The notes: generated by a model not told the origin, from the sequence alone. A stretch of 64,000 nt of DNA from an uncultured Burkholderiales bacterium (GCA_937891045.1 CALBEV010000181.1:1-64000); one strand, 5' to 3'; shown: positions 44,023 through 53,252, numbered from the stretch's first letter. Made by a program: numbers and translations.

Positions 44023-44034
44023 GAAGAGAAAAAT

Positions 44035-44226
44035 TTAACTTTTCCCCGTGGACGTTTCCGTCATGGTGACAGCTGCAGTTGCGCTGCCATTCAGAAATTT
44101 CTTAACCCAGGTCGTGTTGGACACGATGGCCAGGTGAACACTGAATGACGCGACGGCGACGGCAGCGATGAACAAAGGGATGCCAACCGAAGGTTTGACA
44201 ACACACCACATTTTTCCGTAAATCAT
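44035..44226 (-). CDS. pucA: LH2 antenna alpha subunit PucA, F44-L45 type
   Basis: 63-residue single-helix LH2 polypeptide. It begins MIYGKMWCVVKPSVGIPLF; His31 (SVHLAIVS) is the B850-type bacteriochlorophyll ligand. The segment after the helix is NTTWVKKFLNG, placing Phe44 and Leu45 where B800-850 antennae have Tyr-Trp. Phe-Leu is the known pattern of B800-820 (LH3) complexes. A polar, non-hydrophobic tail of about 16 residues follows. GGAGG lies five bases before the ATG. Confidence 0.93.
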   Translation of the reverse strand: MIYGKMWCVVKPSVGIPLFIAAVAVASFSVHLAIVSNTTWVKKFLNGSATAAVTMTETSTGKS

Positions 44227-44242
44227 GATTTACCTCCTTCTG

Positions 44243-44395
44243 TTACTTCAGCCAAGGGGAATAGATATAGGCCAACAGGTGCGCCAATGCGGCAATCATG
44301 CCGAAGATTTGCGTGCCCTGAATCAGCTGTCTATGTATTTCCTCTGATTCGGCCTCGGTTAAACCGGTAGGCCAGACTTTCTGGTGGTCAGACAT
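44243..44395 (-). CDS. pucB: LH2 antenna beta subunit PucB
   Basis: 50-residue LH2 beta polypeptide starting MSDHQKVWPTGLTEAESEEI. His in EEIHRQL fits the B800 region and His in LAHLLAYIYSPWL is the B850-type ligand. AAGGAG lies eight bases before the ATG; a longer frame using a GTG at 44437 is rejected. It is the first gene of pucBAC, with a leader of about 90 bases and PpsR-controlled promoter. Confidence 0.94.
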   Translation of the reverse strand: MSDHQKVWPTGLTEAESEEIHRQLIQGTQIFGMIAALAHLLAYIYSPWLK

Positions 44396-44421
44396 GGATG
44401 ACTCCTTGTAGTACTCCAAAA

Positions 44422-44438
44422 CGTGCTCAAACCGCACG
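44422..44438 (-). other. Leader hairpin upstream of pucB
   Basis: CGTGC (44422-44426) and GCACG (44434-44438) form a short stem with a seven-base loop in the pucB 5' leader, about 30 bases before the ATG. It may be a leader element; the stem is short, so this is weak. The rest of 44396-44491 shows no gene. Confidence 0.3.
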
Positions 44439-44491
44439 AGGTATCTGCGCCCCCCATGGGCACAAATTCTGTGAAAACCTTGGTCTCAATT

Positions 44492-44535
44492 TGTCATTAT
44501 AAATTGACACAATTAAGTGTAAGGACAAGTTAACA
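44492..44535. promoter_or_regulatory. Tandem PpsR operators and -10 box of puc
   Basis: Two perfect TGT-N12-ACA sites, TGTCATTATAAATTGACA at 44492-44509 and TGTAAGGACAAGTTAACA at 44518-44535, are eight bases apart (26 start to start). On the minus strand a perfect TATAAT (complement of 44496-44501) lies inside the proximal site, so PpsR binding would cover the puc -10 box. The sites also lie in the divergent promoter of the second AerR-like gene. 44536-44719 shows no other recognisable feature. Confidence 0.83.
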
Positions 44536-44719
44536 TCATAATGCTTGGCTTGTCAACGAAAACGGCTTGATCGGCCGATAGAGACCTTTAAATGGGGATT
44601 TTTCCTAGGGTATTCCCTTGTGGGCGTTTACCTGCTTGCCTAATTGCGTGGGGCTGGCTAAATTTGGTTCAGCAACGGCCATCTTGCTCTTGCACAAGTT
44701 CACAGAGCACCCCCCTCCC

Positions 44720-45628
44720 ATGAACCCTAGCGCTGTTTTGCACAAGTTTCATCAGTTTAGTGCCATCTCCAAGATCACTTGGATGGCCATGTCCATGTTT
44801 TCCAAGGGCTCGCCCGCCTCCAACGACGACTCGGTCAAGCCCTTTAAAGGCAACCCATCGGAATGCCAGTCGTCCATCTTGTCAATCATTGAAGCCGAGA
44901 TCATCCCCCGACTGCTCAAGGCAGAACGCATCAATCCGATGCGCCTGAGCTTGGTGCCGACCAGCCGCGCCTTGCCCAACGCTGAAGAAATCGAAGAATT
45001 TGTGCGACATTGCTTGGCTATGGACCCACTGGCTGCGCAAGCCTATGTGGCCCAAATGATGGAAGAAGGTTTGAACACCGAGCATGTGTTTTTGGAGCTC
45101 ATCACCCCAGCGGCGCGCTATCTGGGCACGCAATGGGAAACCGACCGCATGGACTTCACCCAAGTGACGCAAGGCCTGGTGCGCTTGCATGCCATCGCCC
45201 ATGACATTGGCTTTGAGTACAAAGACGGTCCCTTGGTGCAAGGCGACACCAAGCGCATCATGATCGCCTCGGCCCCAGGCTCAGAGCACATCCTGGGCCC
45301 GACCATCGTGGCCGAGTTTTTCCGCAAAGAAGGCTGGCAGGTGGTGGTGGAAGTGTCGCCCTCTGCCAAAGAATTGGCCCACGCCGTCACCAATGAATGG
45401 TTTGACGCGGTCGGCATTTCGGTCAGCATCGAGCAACAGCTGGCTGGCTTGGCCAAACTTGTGGATCAAATCAAAGCCGCTTCACGCAACCCCCGCTTGG
45501 CGGTGATGCTGGGTGGCCCCATCTTTACGCTGCAAAACTTTGAAGCCGCCCAATTTGGCGCGGGCGGCATTTGCACCGATGCCCGGGATGCTGCAGCTTT
45601 GACACTGTCTTTGTTGCCCCAAGACTGA
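44720..45628 (+). CDS. Second AerR/PpaA-like B12-domain regulator, divergent from puc
   Basis: 302-residue protein (from the ATG at 44720) with the same architecture as AerR: an N-terminal helical domain with FLELITPAARYLGTQWETDRMDF (a B12-regulator signature) and a C-terminal B12-type fold. The fold carries SAPGSEHILGP, with His190 at the cobalamin-ligand position, then VGISVSIEQQLAGLAKLVDQI and MLGGPIF. The start is uncertain, with no clear ribosome-binding site. It shares a PpsR-box promoter with pucBAC, so it may be a PpsR-controlled, puc-directed regulator (inference). Confidence 0.82.
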   Translation: MNPSAVLHKFHQFSAISKITWMAMSMFSKGSPASNDDSVKPFKGNPSECQSSILSIIEAEIIPRLLKAERINPMRLSLVPTSRALPNAEEIEEFVRHCLAMDPLAAQAYVAQMMEEGLNTEHVFLELITPAARYLGTQWETDRMDFTQVTQGLVRLHAIAHDIGFEYKDGPLVQGDTKRIMIASAPGSEHILGPTIVAEFFRKEGWQVVVEVSPSAKELAHAVTNEWFDAVGISVSIEQQLAGLAKLVDQIKAASRNPRLAVMLGGPIFTLQNFEAAQFGAGGICTDARDAAALTLSLLPQD

Positions 45629-45636
45629 GTTTGCTT

Positions 45637-46749
45637 TCAAGCTTTGAAAGGCGCAGCCAGCAGCATATAGCGTGGCGGCATTGCGGGGCTGTCTTCGTTG
45701 AGCAGACCGACCCAATCCAAGGCTTGCAGGTTTTCCAGCACCACTTCCAGTTGAAGTGGATCGACCTGAAGCCGCTGCGCCAACTCCAAATGACCCATCC
45801 CATGGCGAGGTGTTTGCCGCATCTCTTGCAGCACTTGCAGCACCTCGGTGGCCAACTGAAAATGCCAGCCCGGTGCAGTGCTGTGTCGCAAGGCGCCCAT
45901 CATCAAGCTGGGCCAACTGGCCACCAGTACCGCACCCAGCAACACGATCACCCAGTTCATGTAAATCCAGACCAGCAAAATGGGCACCGTGGCGAACGCG
46001 CCATACACCAGCGAAAACGTGGACATGCTGCCCAGATACCAAGTAAGCAAGCCCCTTGCGGCCTCCAATACCACCGTGGTTGTCAAACTGCCCCCTAACA
46101 CCTGTCGCCAAGGCACATGGGTATAGGGTACGAACCGATACAGGCAGGTGATCCCGGTCCACAACAAGACAAACTCCAACACGTCCAGGGCCAGTTTCAT
46201 CCCCGGTGCTTGACTGCGCAGTGAGCCTCCAGACCAACTGATGACCGAGGCCATGGTGACCAGGCCCGCTGTCAGCAGCAATGGGCCCAGCGTCAATACG
46301 GCCCAATACAAGATCACCCGTTGGCCCATGGGTCTGTGTTTTCGCACCCGCCAAATCGCGTTCAAACTCCGGTCGATGGTGAAAATCAGCACCAGCGCGG
46401 AAAAAAGCAAGACAGCAAAACTCACCGAGCCCAAGCGACTGGCCTTGGTGGTGAACTGGGTCATGTAGCCCAACACCTGGCGGGAGATGCTGTCGGGAAT
46501 CAGGCTTTCCACAAGCCAGCGTTGCAGCACGTTTTGGAACTGATCGAAGATGGGAAAAGCGGTCACCACGGCCAAGGTGACCGTGACCAGCGGCACCAAG
46601 GCGATGGTGGTGGTGAAGGTGAGCGCCCCAGCGGTTTGACCCAAGCGGTCATCGGCAAAACGCAGTCGCAAACTGCGGGCGGCCATGCGCCATGGGAATT
46701 CTTGCAAGCCCTGCCAACTGTTTTTCAGATACGAGACAATCATCCGCAT
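45637..46749 (-). CDS. YihY family inner membrane protein (RNase BN-like annotation)
   Basis: 370-residue protein of the YihY/UPF0761 family, once mis-called ribonuclease BN, with about six membrane helices. Motifs: AGALTFTTTIALVPLVTV, the central FVPYTHVPWRQVLGGSL and VYGAFATVPILLVWIYMNW. A soluble C-terminal winged-helix-like tail follows. The start at 46749 (MRMIVSYL) is the best of several ATGs. It is convergent with the AerR-like gene, eight bases away, and marks the right end of the photosynthesis cluster. Confidence 0.88.
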   Translation of the reverse strand: MRMIVSYLKNSWQGLQEFPWRMAARSLRLRFADDRLGQTAGALTFTTTIALVPLVTVTLAVVTAFPIFDQFQNVLQRWLVESLIPDSISRQVLGYMTQFTTKASRLGSVSFAVLLFSALVLIFTIDRSLNAIWRVRKHRPMGQRVILYWAVLTLGPLLLTAGLVTMASVISWSGGSLRSQAPGMKLALDVLEFVLLWTGITCLYRFVPYTHVPWRQVLGGSLTTTVVLEAARGLLTWYLGSMSTFSLVYGAFATVPILLVWIYMNWVIVLLGAVLVASWPSLMMGALRHSTAPGWHFQLATEVLQVLQEMRQTPRHGMGHLELAQRLQVDPLQLEVVLENLQALDWVGLLNEDSPAMPPRYMLLAAPFKA

Positions 46750-46752
46750 ATC

Positions 46753-47172
46753 ATGCCATTGCCACCTCCCCCCCTGACCCCCACCGCCCTGCGCCATGTG
46801 CAGCTCACCCGTTTCATGGCGGTGGGCAGCTTGCTCGGGCTCATTGTGTTGTCGCTGTGTTGGGAGCTGTGGTTGGCGCCGCTGCGCCCCGGCGGCTCTT
46901 GGTTGGTACTCAAAGCCCTGCCCTTGCTGCTGCCGCTGGTGGGCTTGCTGAAAAACCGCATGTACACCTACCGCTGGGTCAGCTTGGTGGTCTGGTTGTA
47001 TTTCACCGAAGGCGTGGTGCGGGCGCAGGGTGACCGTTGGCCCAGCAACCTGTATGCAGGCATTGAAATTGTGTTGTGCTTGATCCTGTTCACGGCTTGT
47101 GCCCTGCATGTGCGACTGCGCTTGAGCAACGCGGCTTTGGCTGCCGCCCCATTGGACGCCACGAATGGCTGA
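46753..47172 (+). CDS. DUF2069 family membrane protein
   Basis: 139-residue membrane protein with four hydrophobic helices and the DUF2069 core KNRMYTYRWVSLVVWLYFTEGV. The function is unknown. It starts three bases from the divergent YihY-family gene and overlaps the following oxidase gene by eight bases. Confidence 0.8.
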   Translation: MPLPPPPLTPTALRHVQLTRFMAVGSLLGLIVLSLCWELWLAPLRPGGSWLVLKALPLLLPLVGLLKNRMYTYRWVSLVVWLYFTEGVVRAQGDRWPSNLYAGIEIVLCLILFTACALHVRLRLSNAALAAAPLDATNG

Positions 47173-48580
47173 GCTGCTGGCCCATTTGCGTGCCATTTGC
47201 GGTGACGCTCATGTTCTGACCGACCAAGACCTGAGTGCCTACGAGCGCGATTGGCGCGGCCGAGCCCAAGGCAAAGCCCGGTGTGTGGTGCGCCCCGGCA
47301 GCACAACTGAAGTGGCCGCGGTGGTGAAAGCCTGTGCCGCCGCTGGCTTACCGATGGTGCCGCAAGGCGGCAACACCGGTTTGGTGATGGGCTCCACGCC
47401 CGATGATTCTGGCCGCGAGGTGGTGCTGAGTTTGCAACGCATGAACGCGGTGCGCAGTTTGGACGCGGCCAACGCCACCTTGACGGTGGAAGCTGGTTGT
47501 GTGTTGGAGCGCTTGCAGCAAGTGGCCGACGACGCAGGGTTTTTGTTTCCCTTGAGCTTGGCGTCGGAGGGCAGTTGCACCATCGGCGGCAACCTGGCCA
47601 GCAACGCGGGTGGCACCCAGGTGCTGCGCTATGGCAATGCGCGGGACTTGTGCTTGGGACTGGAAGTCGTGACGCCGCAGGGCGAGGTTTGGCAAGGCCT
47701 CTCGGGCTTGCGCAAGGACAACACGGGCCTGGATTTGCGCAACCTGTTCATTGGCAGCGAAGGCACGTTGGGGGTCATCACAGCGGCCACTTTGAGACTC
47801 TTTCCCAAGCCTGCGGCACAACGCACCGCTTGGGCGGCTGTGCCTTCGGTGCAAGCGGCAGTGGATTTGCTGGGTTTGGCACAACAGCAATTGGGCGCAG
47901 GCCTTACCGGCTTTGAAATGATGGGCCAGGTGGCGCTGGGTTTGGTGGTGAAACATTTCCCCAGCATGAGCGTGCCGCTGTGGCAATCTGCGCCTTACTG
48001 TGTGCTGCTGGAACTCAGCGACACCGACAACGAAGACCATGCCCACCAGCAGTTGGAGCGCTTGCTGGAAACCGCCCTGGAGCACGGTTGCGTTGTGGAC
48101 GCGGTGGTGGCGCAGACCATCGCGCAATCCAAAGCGCTATGGCATGTGCGCGAAAGCATCAGCATGGCGCAGGCGACTGAGGGCCTGAACATCAAACATG
48201 ACATCGCCTTGCCGGTGTCGGCCATTCCCGCGTTTGTGGCCCACACCGATGCCCTGTTGGCCCAGCAACTGCCGGGCGTGCGCATGGTGAATTTTGGCCA
48301 CTTGGGCGACGGCAATTTGCATTACAACGTGCAATGCCCTCTCAATTCTGATGCCGCTGTGTTTTTGCAAGCGCATGAAGCGCAAGTGAACCACTGCGTG
48401 TACGAAGCCGTGAAAAGCTTTGGTGGTTCGATCAGCGCCGAGCATGGCATTGGCCGCTTGAAGGCTGAGACCTTGCCGCATTACAAAGACCCTGTTGCAT
48501 TGGCCATGATGCGCAGCATCAAGCAGGCCTTGGATCCACAGAACTTGATGAATCCGGGCAGGGTTCTAAACCTCGGTTAG
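47165..48580 (+). CDS. FAD-linked oxidase, GlcD/D-2-hydroxyacid dehydrogenase type
   Basis: 471-residue FAD-binding oxidoreductase of the VAO/PCMH family. The FAD domain shows PQGGNTGLVMGS, SEGSCTIGGNLASNAGG and GLRKDNTGLDLRNLFIGSEG. The C-terminal domain has FGHLGDGNLHYNVQCP (metal/substrate His) and SAEHGIGRLKAETL. Members oxidise D-lactate, glycolate or D-2-hydroxyglutarate; which substrate applies here cannot be told. No glcE/glcF partners follow, which favours a single-subunit dehydrogenase. Confidence 0.87.
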   Translation: MAELLAHLRAICGDAHVLTDQDLSAYERDWRGRAQGKARCVVRPGSTTEVAAVVKACAAAGLPMVPQGGNTGLVMGSTPDDSGREVVLSLQRMNAVRSLDAANATLTVEAGCVLERLQQVADDAGFLFPLSLASEGSCTIGGNLASNAGGTQVLRYGNARDLCLGLEVVTPQGEVWQGLSGLRKDNTGLDLRNLFIGSEGTLGVITAATLRLFPKPAAQRTAWAAVPSVQAAVDLLGLAQQQLGAGLTGFEMMGQVALGLVVKHFPSMSVPLWQSAPYCVLLELSDTDNEDHAHQQLERLLETALEHGCVVDAVVAQTIAQSKALWHVRESISMAQATEGLNIKHDIALPVSAIPAFVAHTDALLAQQLPGVRMVNFGHLGDGNLHYNVQCPLNSDAAVFLQAHEAQVNHCVYEAVKSFGGSISAEHGIGRLKAETLPHYKDPVALAMMRSIKQALDPQNLMNPGRVLNLG

Positions 48581-48650
48581 CGCAATGGCTTTGACATAAC
48601 GAGCCAGCCCTTGTGTCGATCTGATTATTTGACCGTTTTACACTCTCAGC

Positions 48651-49496
48651 ATGAGTTCCACCACCCACCCCCAGCCCATCCCCACGCCCTACGAAGATTT
48701 CATGCGCCATGTGTACACGCAGGGGGTGGAAAAGTCCGACCGCACCGGCACCGGCACCCGCAGCGTGTTCGGCCACCAAATGCGCTTTGACTTGCGCCAA
48801 GGTTTTCCACTGGTCACCACCAAAAAAGTGCACCTGAAATCCATCATCGTCGAGTTGCTGTGGTTCCTCACCGGTTCAAGCAACAACAACTGGTTGACCG
48901 AACGTGGCTGCACCATTTGGGACGAATGGGCCCGCGCGGATGGCGATTTGGGACCGGTGTACGGCGTGCAATGGCGCAGTTGGCCCACGCCCGAGGGCGG
49001 CCACATCGATCAAATTTCCGATGTCATCAAGACCCTGAAAACCAACCCCGATTCCCGCCGCATCATCGTGAGCGCTTGGAACGTGGCCGATCTGTCCAAG
49101 ATGGCACTCATGCCCTGCCACGCCTTCTTCCAGTTTTACGTGGCACCACCCACCACCCCAGGTGGCAAAGGCCAGCTGAGTTGCCAGCTGTACCAACGCA
49201 GTGCCGACATTTTTTTGGGTGTGCCGTTCAACATCGCCAGTTACGCGCTGCTCACCCACATGGTGGCGCAGCAATGCGACCTCGAGGTGGGCGATTTCAT
49301 TTGGACGGGTGGCGACTGCCACATCTACAGCAACCACCACGACCAAGTGGAACTGCAACTCTCGCGTTCGCCCTTCCCTGCCCCCACACTGCACATCAAA
49401 CGCAAACCCGACTCCATCTTCGACTACCAGTTTGAAGACTTCGAGGTCCGCGATTACCAGTGCCACCCTGGCATCAAAGCACCGGTCGCGGTTTAA
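48651..49496 (+). CDS. thyA: Thymidylate synthase
   Basis: Converts dUMP and methylene-THF to dTMP and DHF. It has 281 residues, with [20 protein letters not shown] at the N-terminus, the catalytic Cys in [13 protein letters not shown], and [21 protein letters not shown] short Pro/Thr-rich insertion ([11 protein letters not shown]) after the catalytic segment and about 12 extra N-terminal residues explain its extra length over the E. coli enzyme. folA follows after five bases. Confidence 0.96.
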   Translation: MSSTTHPQPIPTPYEDFMRHVYTQGVEKSDRTGTGTRSVFGHQMRFDLRQGFPLVTTKKVHLKSIIVELLWFLTGSSNNNWLTERGCTIWDEWARADGDLGPVYGVQWRSWPTPEGGHIDQISDVIKTLKTNPDSRRIIVSAWNVADLSKMALMPCHAFFQFYVAPPTTPGGKGQLSCQLYQRSADIFLGVPFNIASYALLTHMVAQQCDLEVGDFIWTGGDCHIYSNHHDQVELQLSRSPFPAPTLHIKRKPDSIFDYQFEDFEVRDYQCHPGIKAPVAV

Positions 49497-49501
49497 CAGC
49501 C

Positions 49502-49996
49502 ATGCCCCTGCATCTGATTTACGCCCGCGCCCGCAACAACGTCATTGGCCTCAATGGTGATTTGCCTTGGCATCTGCCCGAAGACTTGGCGCATTTCAAA
49601 CGCACCACCTTGGGGCAACCGGTGGTGATGGGTCGCATCACCTGGGAGTCCATTCCCGAAAAATTCAGACCTCTGCCTGGTCGCCGCAATGTGGTGGTGA
49701 GCCGCCAAAGCAACTACCCCGCTGCAGGTGCCACGGTGGTGGACTCATTGCAAGCTGCCTTGGCCTTGTTCCATGCTGATGAAGTGGTTTGGTTGATTGG
49801 GGGAGCACAACTTTATGCACAAGGCTTGCCGCTCGCTTCGCAAGTGGTGGTGACGGACATCGATGCCGACTTTGAAGGCGACGCGTATGCGCCCTTGTTG
49901 TCTGCAGATTGGCAAGAGCAAAGCCGAAGCACACACACGTCGGCCCAAGGTTTGAATTACAGCTTGGTGACGTTCAAACGTTTCATCTCAGCTTGA
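49502..49996 (+). CDS. folA: Dihydrofolate reductase
   Basis: Regenerates THF from the DHF made by ThyA. It has 164 residues, starting MPLHLIYARARNNVIGLNGD, with LPWHLPEDLAHFKRTTLGQP (active-site Glu/Asp region), VVMGRITWESIP and WLIGGAQLYAQGL (NADPH site). The start at 49502, five bases after thyA, gives the standard N-terminus. The end overlaps the convergent bioD 3' end by nine bases. Confidence 0.95.
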   Translation: MPLHLIYARARNNVIGLNGDLPWHLPEDLAHFKRTTLGQPVVMGRITWESIPEKFRPLPGRRNVVVSRQSNYPAAGATVVDSLQAALALFHADEVVWLIGGAQLYAQGLPLASQVVVTDIDADFEGDAYAPLLSADWQEQSRSTHTSAQGLNYSLVTFKRFISA

Positions 49997-50686
49997 TGGG
50001 AACGCAGTCAAATGGGCTGCCGCTGCCGCGGCATCAGGCTGCACGAGCCTAGGGATGCTGCCCAACAAAGGCGCATGGATTCTTTGCGCAATGGCTTGTA
50101 TGTTTTCTTCCAAGTACAACATCTGGGGATCCACCACATTGGCCACCCAGCCCAGCAGATCCAAACCTCTGGCGCGAATGGCCTCTGCTGTTAGCAAGGC
50201 TTGGCTGATGCAACCCAAACGCATACCCACCACCAAGACCACCGGTAACCCAAGGTCACGTGCCAAATCTGCGGTGTCATAGTGGTCGTTCAAAGGCACA
50301 CAAAAACCGCCAACCCCTTCCACCACAACGGCTTGGGCTTGTGTGCGTACATGCTCAAAACTGCGCAAGATCAACGCTGGATCAATGTGTACCTGTTGGG
50401 CAGCAGCTGCTAAGTGCGGCGCTGCAGGCGTTTGAAAAATATAGGGCGAGGTATCGCTGACGGGTAAATCCACTGAGGCCACTTGGGCCAAGGCGTCCAC
50501 ATCTTCGTTGCACCAGCGGCCTTCATGCAGATAGGCACCAGCAGCGACTGGCTTCATGGCGGCCACCCTGAACCCTTGCTGGGCTTGCCGATAAACCAAG
50601 GCACTGGCCACCAATGTTTTGCCGATTTCAGTATCGGTGCCTGTGACAAAACAGGAAAACGGTGTTTGAAGATGGAAGTTGTTCAT
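49988..50686 (-). CDS. bioD: Dethiobiotin synthetase BioD
   Basis: ATP-dependent carboxylation of DAPA to dethiobiotin. It has 232 residues, with the P-loop TGTDTEIGKTLVASAL (about residues 15-30), AAMKPVAAGA and VEGVGGFCVPL. Its ATG overlaps the bioF stop (ATGA). It is the last gene of bioA-bioF-bioD. Confidence 0.95.
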   Translation of the reverse strand: MNNFHLQTPFSCFVTGTDTEIGKTLVASALVYRQAQQGFRVAAMKPVAAGAYLHEGRWCNEDVDALAQVASVDLPVSDTSPYIFQTPAAPHLAAAAQQVHIDPALILRSFEHVRTQAQAVVVEGVGGFCVPLNDHYDTADLARDLGLPVVLVVGMRLGCISQALLTAEAIRARGLDLLGWVANVVDPQMLYLEENIQAIAQRIHAPLLGSIPRLVQPDAAAAAAHLTAFPSS

Positions 50687-51876
50687 GGCTTGTGCAAGGC
50701 GGCTAAGGCGTTTTTCAGCTGATCAAGGTTGTTCATGGTGTGGCCTGCTGACAAGGTGATGCGCAGCCTGGCTGTGTTTGGCGGAACAGTCGGCGCACGA
50801 ATAGCGCTGACCCAAATGCCTTGTGACTGCAAATCTGCCGAGGCCTGCAAAACGGCGGCATTGCTGCCCACCACCAGCGGTTGAATGGCAGAGGTTGAAG
50901 CCAGTTTGCGCCAATGCGAGGGGATCGAAGATGCAGAAAATGCATCAATCAACCTTGTCAAATGGGCTCTGCGCATTTGGCCCTCTTCGCCGCCAATGAT
51001 CTGCAGACTGGTGAGCAAGGCATGCGCTAATGCGGCGGGTGCGGCGGTGGTGTAGATGTAGGGTCGCGAACGTTGCACCATCCACTCGATCAACATGCTG
51101 TGGGCAGCCACGAATGCACCGGCAACGCCAGCAGCCTTTCCAAGCGTGCCCACATAGATCAACTGTTCTGAACACAATCCCGCATGCTGCAACAAACCAG
51201 CACCCTTGTCCCCAAGCACACCAAAGCCGTGCGCATCATCGATCAACAACCAAGCACCATGCTGCTCGCAGATGGCCAGCAGTTCCTTGGCCGAAGCCAA
51301 GTCACCATCCATGCTGAAGACGCCATCAGAGACGACCACCTTGGTTCCGCTGCCTGAATCCATCAAAAGTGATCGCAGTTGCTGCAGATCACTGTGGGCA
51401 TAGACCTGGTAGTTGGCGCGTGACAAACGGATGCCATCAATCAAGGACGCATGATTGAGCGCATCGGAAAAAAAAGTCAAGTCACCCTTAGACAGGTCAC
51501 CCAGCGCCGACAGCACGCCCAGATTGGCCATGTAGCCGGTCGAGAAAAAAAGTGCACGCACGGCAGGAATGTGGTCGGCCAACATGCTGGCCAACACCGT
51601 TTCAAGCTGGTCGTGCGCTTGACTGTGGCCGCTGATCAAGTGAGAAGCGCCACTGCCAGCGCCATAAATTGAAACGCCTTCACGCAAGGCTTCCATGACC
51701 CCAGGATGGGCTGCCAGACCGAGGTAATCATTGCTATTGAAAGCCAATAGCGGTTGCCCGTTGACCAACAATTGCGGTTGGCAAAGCGATGCGGTCATGC
51801 GTCGTTGCCGGTGCAAACCTTGTTCATTCAGAACCGACAGCTTCTGGGCCAAATGACTCAATGCCTGGAAATTCAT
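50683..51876 (-). CDS. bioF: 8-amino-7-oxononanoate synthase BioF
   Basis: PLP-dependent condensation of pimeloyl-thioester with L-alanine. It has 397 residues. Features are FNSNDYLGLAAHPGV, GAGSGASHLISGH, LLIDDAHGFGVLG (PLP Asp) and VGTLGKAAGVAGAFVAA (Schiff-base Lys). Overlaps of four bases with bioA and bioD indicate one transcript. Confidence 0.95.
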   Translation of the reverse strand: MNFQALSHLAQKLSVLNEQGLHRQRRMTASLCQPQLLVNGQPLLAFNSNDYLGLAAHPGVMEALREGVSIYGAGSGASHLISGHSQAHDQLETVLASMLADHIPAVRALFFSTGYMANLGVLSALGDLSKGDLTFFSDALNHASLIDGIRLSRANYQVYAHSDLQQLRSLLMDSGSGTKVVVSDGVFSMDGDLASAKELLAICEQHGAWLLIDDAHGFGVLGDKGAGLLQHAGLCSEQLIYVGTLGKAAGVAGAFVAAHSMLIEWMVQRSRPYIYTTAAPAALAHALLTSLQIIGGEEGQMRRAHLTRLIDAFSASSIPSHWRKLASTSAIQPLVVGSNAAVLQASADLQSQGIWVSAIRAPTVPPNTARLRITLSAGHTMNNLDQLKNALAALHKP

Positions 51877-53252
51877 GCAGCCACAACTTCCTCGAAAACA
51901 GTTGCCAAGCGTTCAGCGAGGAACTGAATTTCAGCATCGCTCAAGATGTAAGGCGGCATCAGGTAAACCGTTTGGCCAATCGGGCGCAGTAAAAGTTCGT
52001 GCTTCAATGCGGACGCAAAAAACCGGCGTGAAAAACTTGCCGCCAATGCAGGGTCTTCAATCAGGGCATCAAACGCCCAGATCATGCCTTGTTGTCGAAA
52101 ATGCCTGACCTTGGCGTGTTGCTGCAAAGAAGACAGTGCTGTGCTGAGTTTTGCTCCAAGAACGGCATTTTCTGTGAGCACATCATCTTCTTTGAAAATG
52201 GCCAAGGTGGCCAAGGCCGCACTGCAAGCCAAGGGGTTGCCCGTGTAGGAATGCGAATGCAGAAAACCTCGCGCCAATGAATCAGCGTAAAAACTTTGGT
52301 AAATCTCCTCGCGGGTCATGACCAAGGACAAAGGCAAGTAGCCACCGCTGATGCCTTTGGACAAACATAAAAAATCAGGCCAAACACCTGCATGCTCACA
52401 AGCAAAAAAGCGGCCAGTGCGACCACAGCCCACGGCAATTTCATCGGCAATCATGTGAACTTGGTAATGGTTGCACAAACGCCTGACTTCTTGCACATAC
52501 AAAGGGCTGTGCATGGCTATGCCGCCCGCACACTGAACCAAGGGCTCAAGGATCACGGCACTGATCAAATGAGCACGCTCTTTGAGCAAGGCTTCAAGCA
52601 CTTGGGCCGCCTGCATGGCCACCTGATCGGCTGACTCACCCGGCGCCGCCGTGCGAGCATCTGGGGATTGGACGCAATGTGCGGCTTGCAACAGGGGCGC
52701 ATAGGCGTCACGAAAAATGGGGACATCGGTCACGCCCAAGGCCCCTACAGTTTCGCCGTGATAGCCGCCTTGAAGACAGACAAATTCTTGTTTTTGCTGC
52801 AAGCCTTGGTTGCGCCAACTGTGAAAACTCATTTTGAGGGCGATCTCTACGGCCGAGGCACCGTCAGACGCATAAAAGCAATGCCCCAACACATGATCAG
52901 TCAAGGCCGACAGCTCTTCAGACAAGCGCACCACAGGTTCATGGGTGAAGCCGGCGAGCATGGCGTGCTCGAGTGTGTCGAGTTGATTTTTCAGGGCGGC
53001 ATTGATACGTGGATTGGTGTGACCGAATAAATTCACCCACCAAGAACTGATGGCATCCAAATATTTGTGACCGTCATGATCAAACAACCATGCACCACTG
53101 CCTCGGTGAACAGCCACCAAAGGAGTTGATTCATGGTGTTGCATCTGGGTGCAAGGATGCCAAACATGACGCAAGCTGCGTTGCATCAAATGAATAGATG
53201 GATGGTCCAGAAACGAGCCTCTTGAAATCAATAACCGAATACGCACATCCAT
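51873..53252 (-). CDS. bioA: DAPA aminotransferase BioA
   Basis: PLP enzyme converting KAPA to DAPA with SAM as amino donor. It has 459 residues from the ATG at 53252, which has AAGGTG just upstream; a start at 53186 ([15 protein letters not shown]) would also keep the domain. Motifs: [65 protein letters not shown] and [15 protein letters not shown] (PLP Lys). It is divergent from bioB across an 82-base spacer. Confidence 0.94.
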   Translation of the reverse strand: MDVRIRLLISRGSFLDHPSIHLMQRSLRHVWHPCTQMQHHESTPLVAVHRGSGAWLFDHDGHKYLDAISSWWVNLFGHTNPRINAALKNQLDTLEHAMLAGFTHEPVVRLSEELSALTDHVLGHCFYASDGASAVEIALKMSFHSWRNQGLQQKQEFVCLQGGYHGETVGALGVTDVPIFRDAYAPLLQAAHCVQSPDARTAAPGESADQVAMQAAQVLEALLKERAHLISAVILEPLVQCAGGIAMHSPLYVQEVRRLCNHYQVHMIADEIAVGCGRTGRFFACEHAGVWPDFLCLSKGISGGYLPLSLVMTREEIYQSFYADSLARGFLHSHSYTGNPLACSAALATLAIFKEDDVLTENAVLGAKLSTALSSLQQHAKVRHFRQQGMIWAFDALIEDPALAASFSRRFFASALKHELLLRPIGQTVYLMPPYILSDAEIQFLAERLATVFEEVVAA

